A program made the translations under genes and the position numbers. Shown piece by piece: positions 1 to 6,609 of a stretch of DNA of 9,842 nt (its first letter is position 1; the number at the start of each line of letters is the position of its first letter). The stretch covers positions 1 through 9,842 of the forward strand of contig JBKQSL010000199.1 of NCBI GenBank assembly GCA_052143655.1. Reading direction: 5' to 3'. Source of the DNA: CAVSUR01 sp052143655 (GTDB lineage Bacteria > Actinomycetota > Actinomycetes > Streptosporangiales > Streptosporangiaceae). The notes under the pieces were generated by a model. It did no database searches and was not told the DNA's origin. It saw only the letters and a list, made by a program, of their open reading frames with translations.

Positions 1-118
1 ACAGAATGCTGCAGCCACGGCAACGCCAAAACCGCACCAACGGGGACTGGCCCTCCCAAAGGCGCGTTCTTCGAGGTGACCCATTCGACAGGGTTGGTAA
101 ACCGCTCTCTACCAGTTA
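1..118 (+). mobile_element. Right end of a TA-flanked non-coding element (copy 1, left part outside the window)
   Basis: The stretch ends in gctctctaccagt followed by TA (117-118), and the same 15 bases, gctctctaccagtta, recur at 6597-6611, where they form the right boundary of a 627-bp insertion. Hand alignment extends upstream: both copies have caccaac, then a G-rich/C-rich hairpin, then gaggt, attc and ggttg before the shared end. ACCAAC (36-41) can pair with GTTGGT (93-98); in copy 2 the equivalent pair is CAACC/GGTTG, so pairing is kept although the sequence differs. Directly downstream the reading frame of a tyrosine-recombinase tail begins. I infer that this is the end of an element inserted into that recombinase gene; its left end and the rest of the gene lie outside the window. 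Confidence 0.6.
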
Positions 119-270
119 GTTTGGACGCCGGCGTGCCCTTGCGGGACGTGCAGGAAGCCGCTTCCCACGCCGACCCACGGACAACCATGAGATACGACCG
201 GGCCAGGGTATCCCTGGACCGGCACGCCACCTACATCGTCGCCGCCTACGTCGCAGGAGCCGCCCGCTAG
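119..270 (+). pseudogene. Tyrosine recombinase (phage-type integrase), C-terminal tail only
   Basis: The frame reads SLDAGVPLRDVQEAASHADP, then TTMRYDRARVSLDRHATY and ends AAYVAGAAR before TAG. This is the last part of the catalytic domain of an actinobacterial integrase: the ASHADPRTTMRY segment holds the late catalytic histidine (SHA) and the nucleophilic tyrosine (MRY). The earlier boxes with Arg and HxxR are absent. A frame-open GTG at 76 exists, but bases before about 118 do not resemble integrase and match an element end instead. The preserved part should start a few codons after the HxLRH box. It cannot be active alone. A strong hairpin follows the stop. Confidence 0.8.
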
Positions 271-282
271 GCAGGCGCAGGC

Positions 283-319
283 CTTCCGCCTGGCTGCCAG
301 AGTGCCAGCCAGGCGGAAG
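283..319. terminator. Perfect 14-bp inverted repeat, terminator-like hairpin
   Basis: CTTCCGCCTGGCTG (283-296) is the exact reverse complement of CAGCCAGGCGGAAG (306-319), with a 9-base loop. It begins 12 bases after the stop of the integrase tail. There is no T-tract, which is common for terminators in high-GC actinobacteria. It may instead be an attachment or recombinase-binding site, being next to an integrase end. The hairpin is certain; the role is inferred. Confidence 0.6.
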
Positions 320-803
320 CCGAGTTCACGCAACGTGAGCCGGGGAATTACGCGCGAACCGCCTGATGCGCGGATTGGTGCCCGATGAACACTGGCTGCT
401 CACCCGAGCCGATTGATCGTTCTGTGTGGGCAGCGATCGGCAGTCTCGGGCATCAGGTCGCCAGCGGGGACCGAGCGAGCGCGTTGTGCCGGGACCTGGG
501 TTCCCGATCCCGATCTGCTGCCACCACCCGGCCGATCCCCGGCGAGCCGCGAACTCGGCACCGACTTCGGAATCGCGGGCCAGTGGTGGGCCGACCGGGT
601 TGCGGTCGCATGGGAGGTGGCGGTCCGCTCCTCCTTCAGGAGCATCCGGACCGAAGCAGAGCGCCGCGCCAGGCCTGGTACTACCCATTCCTGACGTCCG
701 CTTTTGCAGGATATGCGGGTGCGGGGCCGAACGTAGAAGTACGTGCTGTCACTGGCGGCGTGGACGCGTTCTCCCCGTCCGCCTGATGAAGTAGCGTCGA
801 TGC
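320..803. other. No gene recognised
   Basis: Several overlapping open frames cover 385-794 on both strands, but none shows a family motif, a sensible ribosome site or consistent codon use, and their peptides are rich in Arg, Gly, Pro and Ser as expected for chance frames in GC-rich DNA. A short stretch near 366-400 (MRGLVPDEHW in one frame) faintly recalls the start of IS5-type transposases but stops at once. Most likely decayed DNA plus the upstream region of the gene at 804. I saw no clear -35/-10 pair. Confidence 0.4.
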
Positions 804-1337
804 GTGCTGCTTACCGCCGAGGGTGCCGTGCTGCTTCTGATCGACCTGCAGCAGCGGCTCGTGCCCGCTATCCATGACAACGAGGCTGTAGTTGCCCGGG
901 CTGTGCGGCTCGCCGAGGCGGCGCGGCTTCTGGATGTGCCCGTACGCGCGACTGAGCAGAACCCGGCTGGCCTGGGCCCGACGGTAGCGCCACTCGCGGC
1001 TTACCCGCAGGCGGTGTTGCCCAAGACGATGTTCTCCGCGGTGGACGATCCGGGTTTCTCCGCGCTGCTGCCCGCCGGGGCCAGCGAGATTGTCGTCGCG
1101 GGGTGCGAGGCCCATGTCTGCGTGCTGCAGACCGTGCTTGGCCTGCTCGATTCCGGACATCGTGTGCTCTTGGCCGCCGACGCGATCGGCTCGCGTGATC
1201 CGGCTGACCGGGCGGCCGCGACCGCCCGCGCCAGGCAGCACGGTGCGGAGATCGTGACATCGGAGATGGTGCTTTTCGAGTGGCTGCGTGACTCGCGCCA
1301 TCCCAGGTTCCGCGAGGTGCAGAAGCTGCTCAGGTGA
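804..1337 (+). CDS. Isochorismatase-family cysteine hydrolase
   Basis: A complete 177-residue protein of the isochorismatase/nicotinamidase-like fold, the usual size for single-domain members. The catalytic triad of the family is visible: Asp14 in LLLIDLQQRL, Lys74 in VLPKTMFSA, and Cys106 in the nucleophile segment VVAGCEAHVCVLQT. Members hydrolyse amide or vinyl-ether bonds in small molecules through a cysteine thioester; the sequence does not reveal the substrate, and the set near YcaC/YecD includes many proteins of unknown role. No signal peptide, so cytosolic. GTG at 804 is taken as start because it places the DLQ motif at the expected distance from the N-terminus; the ribosome site is weak. 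It stands alone, between mobile-element debris, with no co-directional partner. Confidence 0.87.
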   Translation: MLLTAEGAVLLLIDLQQRLVPAIHDNEAVVARAVRLAEAARLLDVPVRATEQNPAGLGPTVAPLAAYPQAVLPKTMFSAVDDPGFSALLPAGASEIVVAGCEAHVCVLQTVLGLLDSGHRVLLAADAIGSRDPADRAAATARARQHGAEIVTSEMVLFEWLRDSRHPRFREVQKLLR

Positions 1338-1479
1338 GCTGCGCCGTCACCAGCATCGACCACAGCTTCAATGACTGCAGCTACGCGGTACCACGTCGTC
1401 GCACTCATTTGAGCTTGACCGATTGCACTCAACCGCCGCGCGCCGTGACTCACGAGCCGATTAGGCCAGACGAGGCTGC

Positions 1480-1587
1480 ATGGCCCGATCCAGATGCGCG
1501 GAGTGCGGTAGAGAGCAGTACCGGCCCGCCCTTATCGAGGCGTTCCTTGCTCAGACCGGCCTCACCCTCGAACCCCAACCCCCGTAG
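1480..1587 (+). CDS. Possible 35-residue peptide with one CxxC pair
   Basis: An ATG at 1480, preceded by GAGG (1472-1475), opens a short frame beginning MARSRCAECGREQYRP, continuing LIEAFLAQTGLTLEP and ending at TAG 1585-1587. One CxxC pair could be half of a zinc site. I do not recognise a family. In favour: a plausible ribosome site and a non-random look (amphipathic LIEAFLAQTGL). Against: very short, no neighbours in an operon, and the gene at 1637 is on the other strand. It could also be a fragment of a longer decayed protein. Confidence 0.25.
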   Translation: MARSRCAECGREQYRPALIEAFLAQTGLTLEPQPP

Positions 1588-1636
1588 AGAGGTACGAATG
1601 CTGGCCTTTCAGGATGAGCGTGGCCCTTACCCGGCG

Positions 1637-1843
1637 CTACGCAGCCTTTCGCCGTTTGAGGAGCAGGAATTGGCCATGGTGTATGGCAGGTTCCACCATC
1701 CCGATCACTTCCTTGCCCGTTCGTGCGCGCACCGCGCCGCAGACCTCCCAGCCTTCCGCACCGAGTTCGTTCAGCCGCCCGAGCATGCCCGAGACGTCGT
1801 CTTCCTCACCCCAGCCAAGGGCCCTGTACTCAACCGGTTCCAC
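1637..1843 (-). CDS. Small DUF4177-like protein
   Basis: The minus strand encodes 68 residues starting MEPVEYRALGWGEEDD, with LNELGAEGWEV in the middle and LLLKRRKAA at the end. The EYR... LNELGAEGWE ... LLKR pattern is the hallmark of DUF4177 proteins, small single-domain proteins of unknown function; 68 residues is near the usual length. GTG at 1843-1841 is the start, with AGAGAGG about 8 bases upstream on the minus strand. No membrane segment. Its neighbours on either side are not co-directional, so context says nothing about its job. Confidence 0.72.
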   Translation of the reverse strand: MEPVEYRALGWGEEDDVSGMLGRLNELGAEGWEVCGAVRARTGKEVIGMVEPAIHHGQFLLLKRRKAA

Positions 1844-1859
1844 TGGCGTGCACCTCTCT

Positions 1860-2479
1860 GATTTGCGCCTGTCCTGTCCAGGCCAGCCGCCGCTCGACCA
1901 TGCGACCCGCGGGCCGTCCGCCTAGCGAAGAAGTCTTCCCGCTGACGTACACCGGCTCGGCCCTTGGCCGCAGCCCGACGCGCGCACTCGCCTTGTCCCG
2001 GCCCTTGGCGTTAACCTTCGCCATGAACTGGCCGCGGATAACGTAATGGACCACTAAGGCTTGGGGGATTACCAGAAGAACGACGACTGGACGCATTTGA
2101 TGAGAGGCTGGACCTACTGTCATCTACTCGTGTCACCCCCAGACTTGCTTTTATTCAGCTGCCTGAGTCTGGAGCAACATAAATCCTGATCGTGCTGTCA
2201 GCATCGCACCGCAGGAGCTGGATAGCAAGCGCTGGAGACCCTGGAGCCCGGCAAGGCCCGCCGCCACCAGCTGGTCCGTCCTTTCACAGCTGCCAGTTCC
2301 GAGCGAGCGGACGCCGCCGGAAGCCTGCGCGGAGATCCGCGGTCCCCCTGTTGCCAGGCGGTACTGTCAGCCCTGCACCAGCGGCCACGTCGACCTCGAG
2401 TGTGACCCCCATCCCGCTCGACAGGATCCGGCGCCGTGCCTAAATCCCCTGCCGCCCGCCACCCAGACAGCGGTCAGCT
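1860..2479. other. No convincing gene
   Basis: Six-frame reading gives only chance-like frames. A minus-strand frame from 2123 down to 1830 contains MAKVNAKGRDKASARVG but lacks a ribosome site and a recognisable family. A 7-bp perfect inverted repeat, CCAGACT (2139-2145) and AGTCTGG (2166-2172), lies in a locally AT-richer patch with a 20-base spacer; it may be an old element end or a weak terminator. A frame near 2225-2270 (ETLEPGKARRHQLV) looks faintly protein-like but is broken. Confidence 0.4.
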
Positions 2480-2594
2480 CGGATCCTGCTGGTCTGCTTC
2501 TGCGGGCTGCGCTGCGCTTGGGCGAGCTGGCCGTGCTCCGCCGCTGCGATATCGACACCGACGCGGGCACCGTACGGGTGGCTGTGTGGCCTCA
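2480..2594 (+). pseudogene. Tyrosine recombinase core fragment, frameshifted
   Basis: In one frame 2480-2512 reads RILLVCFCGLR, in another 2518-2577 reads LGELAVLRRCDIDTDAG and then TVRV. Together they match the box around the first catalytic arginine of integrases (…GLRWGELAxLRRxDID…). The frame changes at a 5-bp tandem duplication, ctgcg-ctgcg-c (2506-2516); with one unit removed the text becomes GLRLGELAVLRRCDID. Everything before and after is lost. It is a different recombinase fragment from those at 119-270 and 5045-6777. Confidence 0.62.
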
Positions 2595-2627
2595 GGACAT
2601 GTCCAGCTGTTCGTTCTCATGAGTTGC

Positions 2628-2878
2628 TTAACCGTCGGCTGGGGCTGGTGTTTTTGCCGCGGCGTAGAGCCGGGTGATGGGGTGGTGTCGCGGCGGGGTT
2701 TGATGGCGAGTTCTTCCCCCCTCGCGCAGGATTCGGTAGCAGGTGTCGTCGATGATGACGGTGACGAGTTTCCGGGCGTGCCGGGGGTCGCCGCAGGCCG
2801 GGTTGTTCTCATGGCCAGCAGTCCCTTGTCGGCGGCGACCAGCGTCGGCGCGGTGGCAACGACCTCCCGGCCGGTCAT
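2628..2878 (-). pseudogene. Frameshifted remnant of a transposon-associated protein
   Basis: Reading the minus strand from ATG at 2878 gives MTGREVVATAPTLVAADKG, then in a second frame HARKLVTVIIDDTCYRIL, back to the first for RGEELAIKPRRDTTP, and again the second for ITRLYAAAKTPAPADG before TAA (2630-2628). The alternating segments make one plausible protein of about 80 residues with at least three frameshifts. The VTVxIDDTxYRIL…ELAxxPRxxTxPITRxxA pattern resembles the beta-rich C-terminal tail found on some actinobacterial transposases and related orphan proteins. The assignment to an IS family is uncertain; the fact that it is broken is clear. Confidence 0.45.
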
Positions 2879-2909
2879 GCCGGGTCGCCGGCGATGATGA
2901 TGGCTGGTT

Positions 2910-4182
2910 ATGGCCGTTCTGCCACCGCCTGCACCGGACTGCGCGTCGTGCGCTGCCCGGGACGCGGTGATCGCGGAGCAGGCGGAGGCGATCGGGGAGC
3001 TGCGCTCGGATGTGGCGGCGCTGGCGGCGCAGGTCGCGGAATTGCGGAGACGGCTGGGCCGTAACAGCGGCAATTCCTCGATGGCGCCGTCGGCTGATGA
3101 CCTGCCCGGCCGCACGCCGCCGGAGCCGAAGCCGAAGCGGGGTAAGGGCGGGCGCAGGCCGGGCGGGCAGCCGGGGTCGCCGGGATCGCACCTGGCCTGG
3201 AGCGATCAGGCCCGACGACACCGTGCCGCACTTCCCGGAGGGGCCGTGCGCGTGCGGCGCGGACCTGGCCGCCGCTGCTGACCTGGGCGTCGCCGCGAGC
3301 CACCAGCAGGTGGAGATTCCGCTGGCCGCCGCCCGGGTGACCCAGCACGACCTGCACGAGGTGGCGTGCAGCGGCTGCGGCCGGGTGCACCGGGCGGCCG
3401 CGCCGGCCGGGACCGGCGCCGCCGGGACGGTCACCTACGGCCTGAACCTGCAGGGTGCGTGTACCTGATCGCGGCGCACGCTATCCCGGTGCACCGCTGC
3501 GCCGAGCTGATCGAGTCGCTGACCGGCGCGAAGCCGTCACCAGGGTTCGTGCATTCCATGATCAGGCGGGCCGCCGCCGCGGTCGCCGCGGCGAACAAGG
3601 CGATCCGGTGCCTGATCATCCTCGCGCACGTGGTGTCCGCGGACGAGACCCCGATCCGGGTCGGCCCCGGCCCCAGGACCCGCAAGCGCTACCTGCTGGT
3701 CGCCTGCACCAGCCTGCTCACCTGTTACTTCCTCGGCGACCGGTCCATGAAGACCTTCGCCGCGTTCGTCCTGCCCGACCTGGACGGGACCGTCGTCGTG
3801 CACGACCGGTACCAGAACTACGACAAGTTCCCCGGCCTGATCCACCAGCTGTGCTGCCAGCACCTGCAGCGTGACCTGGCCGACGCCGCCGAGACCTACC
3901 CCGATGCGCACTGGCCGGTCCAGATCGCCGAGGCGCTGCAGGGGCTGATCCACGCCGCGAACACCGCCCGCGGCCAGGGCCTGCCTGCCATCCCGGACGA
4001 TATCGCCGCGCCGCTCATCCGCGCGTTCCGGCACGGTGTCATCCTCGGCATCGGACAGGTCAAGCGGGCGGACGGGCGCAAGCAGCAGCCCGGCCGCGAC
4101 CTGCTGGAATGCCTGCGCGACCGCCAAGCCGACGTGCTGCGGTTCACCACCGACCTGCGCATCCCGCCAACCTCGAACCAGC
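2910..4182 (+). pseudogene. IS66-family transposase, two frameshifts and 3' truncation
   Basis: The chain starts at ATG 2910 with a coiled-coil-like region (IAEQAEAIGELRSDVAALAA…) and the IS66 hallmark RNSGNSSMAPSADD. A +1 shift at about 3208 (SDQ | PDDTVPHFP) leads to the cysteine-rich segment (CACGADL, CSGCGRVH). A second shift at about 3454, where bases are missing (NLQ | CVYLIAAHAIPVHRC), leads to the catalytic domain with DETPIRVG and VHDRYQNYDKFPG, the first two acidic residues of the DDE triad. It ends at TTDLRIPPTSNQ; intact relatives continue AERDLRP, which carries the catalytic Glu and is missing. Thus the copy is dead. Foreign sequence and the IS1380 left end follow at once. Confidence 0.85.
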
Positions 4183-4224
4183 CTCCGCTATTCAGCGCTG
4201 ATGGGCGGTTGAGCCATCCGGCGG

Positions 4225-4263
4225 CTTTTCGTGGCTGTGAGCTGGTTTTTCGTGCTGGACAGG
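4225..4263 (+). repeat. IS1380 left terminal inverted repeat (imperfect)
   Basis: The inner core ttcgtgctggacagg (4249-4263) pairs with cctgaccagcacgaa (9538-9552) with one mismatch, and an outer block cttttcgtgg (4225-4234) resembles the reverse complement of the right outer block (cctttcgcg). These likely are the transposase binding ends. Confidence 0.55.
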
Positions 4264-4319
4264 TCCGGCGGCGGGTGCACCTTATGGGTGCGGGGCGATC
4301 CTGGCGGCCGGCAGGGGGC

Positions 4320-4336
4320 CGGCCGCGGAGCGGCCG
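4320..4336 (+). promoter_or_regulatory. Hairpin in the IS1380 leader
   Basis: CGGCCGC (4320-4326) and GCGGCCG (4330-4336) form a perfect 7-bp stem with a 3-base loop, about 90 bases before the transposase ATG. It may shield the transposase from read-through from outside, a common feature of insertion sequences; GC-rich DNA makes such stems frequent, so the role is uncertain. Confidence 0.3.
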
Positions 4337-4427
4337 CCCTTTGCGGGTTAAAGGCGAAGAGCGCCCTGGCTCTGGGAGATTACGGGTTACCACGCCTGAA
4401 TCCCCTGGAACTGGAGCGCCCCTCACC

Positions 4428-4910
4428 ATGCAGCTTAACGGGTGGGACCATGCCCTGAAGATCACCGCGGACGGGAAGGGCCTGGTCGGGCACGCCGGCG
4501 CGATCCTGCTCCGCAAGGCCGCCGACCAGGCCGGGCTCACCGCCGCCCTGAGCTCGGCACTGCGGAAGAACGGCACGTCGCCGCTGCTCGACCGGGGGAT
4601 CGTGCTGGTCCCGATGGCGACGGCGATCGCGCTGGGCGCCACGAGCATGAGCGACATCGCGGTGCTGGCCCACCTCGCTCCGGTGCTGGGGACCGCGCCG
4701 AGCGGCCCGACGGTACGCCGGGCACTGGACCTGGCCGGCACGCCGTCCGTGCTGGACCGGATCGCCCGGGCCCGCGCGAGGGCCCGGGCGCACGCGTGGA
4801 AGCTGATCGAGGCCACCCCGGCGGGGTTCCCGTGGCTGGAGATCGCCGGGAAGACCCTGGCCGGCTGGATCATCATCGACATGGACGCGACCCTGGTCAC
4901 CGCGCACTCA
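4428..4910 (+). pseudogene. IS1380-family transposase, N-terminal third (5' part of split gene)
   Basis: ATG 4428 opens MQLNGWDHALKITADG and runs 161 codons to IIIDMDATLVTAHS, the segment with the first catalytic aspartate of the IS1380 DDE domain. Beyond 4910 the frame goes on only for SALGTCS and stops, with no family likeness. Intact relatives continue with an (E/D)K-G-APTxKKGxGFHPL motif; that motif is at 8589 in this window. A GGAG at 4413-4416 may serve as ribosome site. The upstream frame is open and continuous with the IS66 remnant, which makes a false long fusion frame. Interrupted by insertion, so inactive unless the insertion excises. Confidence 0.85.
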
Positions 4911-4920
4911 TCTGCACTTG

Positions 4921-4930
4921 GCACATGTTC
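4921..4930 (+). repeat. Trio element left inverted repeat
   Basis: GCACATGTTC here and GAACCTGTGC at 8573-8582 are inverted copies with one mismatch, 10 and 6 bases inside the respective junctions. Their symmetric placement suggests recombinase-binding arms flanking the crossover point. A 10-mer alone would be weak evidence; position is what supports it. Confidence 0.45.
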
Positions 4931-4937
4931 CTGACGG

Positions 4938-4962
4938 GCGGACCGCCTGCTAGCTGGTCCGC
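4938..4962. promoter_or_regulatory. Hairpin at the left end of the trio element
   Basis: GCGGACC (4938-4944) and GGTCCGC (4956-4962) make a perfect 7-bp stem with an 11-base loop. It sits just after the end of the cut IS1380 frame (TGA 4932-4934) and before the first recombinase gene, so it may stop transcription entering from IS1380 or be a structural part of the element end. A second, imperfect palindrome, AAGGTGACGCCTT, lies at 5011-5023. Confidence 0.35.
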
Positions 4963-5044
4963 TGCCTCGTTCCGGCGTGTCGCGGCCCTCAAGGTCGCGC
5001 ATTCATCTGTAAGGTGACGCCTTAATTCACAAGGCTGGAAGAAG

Positions 5045-5983
5045 GTGACCGTGGAGGGAGACGGACTTCGCCTGGTCCCGGGTGGTGCGGCGGGCACTGA
5101 ACCCTCCGGGCTGGCCGCTGATCCGGTCACTTTCCAGGATGGCTGCCTGCTGGCATTCGAGGCGTCGCAGGCTGCCCGCGGTTTCAGCCGGACCTCGATG
5201 GACAACGGGGCCGGGGTGCTGGAACGGTTCCTGGCCGCATGCGGCCGGCCCGCCTGGGACGTGACCCGCGAGGATGTGGACCGGGTGGTCGCGGGGCTGA
5301 GCGCGCAGGGGCTGGCCGCCTCGACCCGGCGGGGTTACGTGCAGGCGTTCAAGGGCTTCCACGCGTTCCTTGTCGCACGCAAGGCGGGCGAGATCGAGGC
5401 GTTGTTCGGGGTCCGGCTGGTCAGCCCGGTCGACGAGTTCAACGCGGCCCGGCACGTCGGCTCGGACTCCCCGTCGGTGAACCCGCCGCCGGGCCCGGAG
5501 CGGATGGAGGAGTTCTTCGATTTCCTCAAGGAGCGGATAGCCGGCGCCCGCAAGTACACGGCGGCGGGACGGGACTACGCGTTGTACCGGACGTTGTATC
5601 TGGCCGGGCTGCGCGCTGAGGAGTCCGCCTCGATGGACCGGGCCGACGTGCACTTCGGCCGGGGCCCGTTCGGCAAGCTGCACGTCCGGTTCGGAAAGGG
5701 AGCCCTGACATCGGGACCGCGGCCGCGGTGGGTGCCGATGCTCGATGGCCTGGACCTGATCTTGCAGTGGTATCTCGGGGAAATCCGTCCCCGGCTCGGT
5801 GACGGCCCGGCGCTGTTCTGCGACGAGGGCGGCGGCCGGATGCACCGGGGCACCGTCCGCAACCGGCTGGCCTGCCTGCTCGACCTGGAACAAGCCGCCT
5901 GCGGGACTGACCACGGCGGCGGGCCCGGCCGGGTGAGGTTCAGCCCGCATTCGCTGCGGCATGCCTGCGCCACCCGGAACTAA
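5045..5983 (+). pseudogene. Tyrosine recombinase/integrase, 5' part of an interrupted gene
   Basis: The frame gives 312 residues and stops at TAA 5981-5983. Residues about 28-115 form the SAM-like core-binding domain (…FSRTSMDNGAGVLERFLA…); the catalytic domain follows with Arg190 in YLAGLRAEES, Lys218 in VRFGKGA and the HxxR box His302-Arg305 in PHSLRHACAT. The frame breaks six codons after the HxxR arginine or so, before the GHxx and tyrosine boxes. Those boxes occur in frame at 6610-6777. Joining RN to YERGVDL gives the normal spacing of the family (HxLRHxxAT, three residues, ERGVDL) and a 367-residue enzyme. Start GTG 5045 lies just after GGAAGAAG; GTG 5051 is equally possible. First gene of the trio element, probably responsible for its integration and excision. 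Confidence 0.85.
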
Positions 5984-6609
5984 GTGAGCGGAGTTGCATC
6001 GGATGCATCATTCGGCAGTTTGCGTGAACACGCGCTGCCTGCGACGCAGCGTGCGGCCCTGCGGTGCCCTCGGCCTGCCGGGGCGCCGCGCGGCTGCGGT
6101 GACCTGGGGCTTCACGGTACGCCTGAATCTGATGCAACGATGATGCGGCTGATTCCGTTGCGTGGCCCGCATCATCATTGCGCCTGCTGGCATCGCGATG
6201 CATCCGGGAGCAGCCGGTTGCATCGGTTGCATCATCGCCTGACCCAGCGAGCGGCGCCCGGCCGGCACCGCAGCTGCGAGGGATGCGCTGGACCTCCGCG
6301 GCATTGGTCGCGCCACGCGCCCGACCTGCCAACCGGCCGCTCTCGTTGCACCTGATGCATCCCCGCCCCCGGAGACGAATGTTCGCGCAGCCGCCAGTTC
6401 GCCCGTCAGCCATGCGGCACGCCGACGGGCCGACGCGCCGCGGACGTGGCCGCCGCGCATCGCAGTCGCCGACCGGCGGACGCTCCTGGCCTGGACCTGC
6501 GGCACAGCTGGGCAGATCCGTACCTGTAATCACCAACCTGGGGAGTAGCCTCCAAGCGCCCGCTCCGGCTGAGGTATTCAGCATGGTTGAAATAGTGCTC
6601 TCTACCAGT
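5983..6609 (+). mobile_element. 627-bp non-coding insertion with TA duplication in the recombinase gene
   Basis: The recombinase text stops at …cggaac TA (5981-5982) and resumes at TA cgaacgtggc (from 6610). Keeping one TA restores the frame with no lost codon, so TA was duplicated on insertion, a habit of IS630/Tc1-mariner elements. The tips, agtgagcggag and (inverted) actggtagagagc, are only weakly alike. No convincing protein is encoded. The left half is full of GCATC/GATGC motifs and palindromes (5996-6006, 6190-6201) plus a 14-bp stem (6135-6148 with 6167-6180, one mismatch). The right 80 bases are related to window bases 36-118. Candidates are a miniature non-autonomous transposon or a spliceable RNA element; I found no group I or group II catalytic core by eye. 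Confidence 0.7.
5996..6361. repeat. Cluster of GCATC/GATGC motifs with palindromes
   Basis: At least 13 copies of GCATC or its complement lie here, among them 5996, 6002, 6005, 6131, 6142, 6169, 6190, 6197, 6200, 6220, 6229, 6282, 6354 and 6357; about one would be expected by chance. ttgcatcggatgcatcat (5994-6011) and ttgcatcggttgcatcat (6218-6235) are near-identical double units. GCATCGCGATGC (6190-6201) is a perfect palindrome. 6135-6148 and 6167-6180 form a stem with one mismatch and an 18-base loop. It looks like a set of protein-binding sites or a folded RNA. Confidence 0.65.

Larger units (their letters stand above)
4902..5011 (+). repeat. Direct repeat pair at the left end of the trio element
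   Basis: gcgcactcatctgca (4902-4916) recurs as gcgcattcatctgta (4997-5011), 13 of 15 bases alike, 95 bases apart. The first copy straddles the junction between IS1380 (up to 4910) and the inserted element; the second lies inside the element just before its first gene. They may be recombinase-binding or core-type attachment sites. Confidence 0.5.

Noticed and set aside
1334..1861. Plus-strand frame of 175 codons after the isochorismatase gene
   Set aside because: No motif or ribosome site, and it lies antisense to the better-supported DUF4177-like gene at 1637-1843.
1830..2123. Minus-strand frame containing MAKVNAKGRDKASARVG
   Set aside because: No ribosome site or recognised family; overlaps the start of the DUF4177-like gene.
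2628..3434. Long minus-strand frame of 268 codons
   Set aside because: Mostly the shadow of the IS66 gene; only the last part (2628-2878) resembles a protein, and that is frameshifted.
3366..4934. Single 522-codon open frame on the plus strand
   Set aside because: It is an accidental fusion: the first part is the 3' section of a frameshifted IS66 transposase, then IS1380 left-end DNA, then the IS1380 transposase N-terminal part starting at 4428.
3896..5002. Minus-strand frame of 368 codons
   Set aside because: Arg/Ser/Pro-rich shadow spanning the boundary of IS66, IS1380 and the trio element, so it cannot be one conserved gene.
5940..6584. Minus-strand frame of 214 codons through the 627-bp insertion
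   Set aside because: Composition (Arg, Ala, Gly, Ser) and lack of any motif indicate a chance frame; it also runs into the recombinase gene.
5983..6609. Group I or group II intron in the recombinase gene
   Set aside because: Group II needs GUGYG at the 5' edge and a domain V hairpin near the 3' end, and group I needs U at the 5' exon end and G at the intron end; frame-restoring junctions fit neither and no core was found by eye. Kept only as an open alternative.
6178..6609. Plus-strand frame open through the insertion into the recombinase 3' part
   Set aside because: The translated segment before 6610 does not resemble any protein and would place unrelated residues inside the catalytic domain; open frame is expected in such GC-rich DNA.
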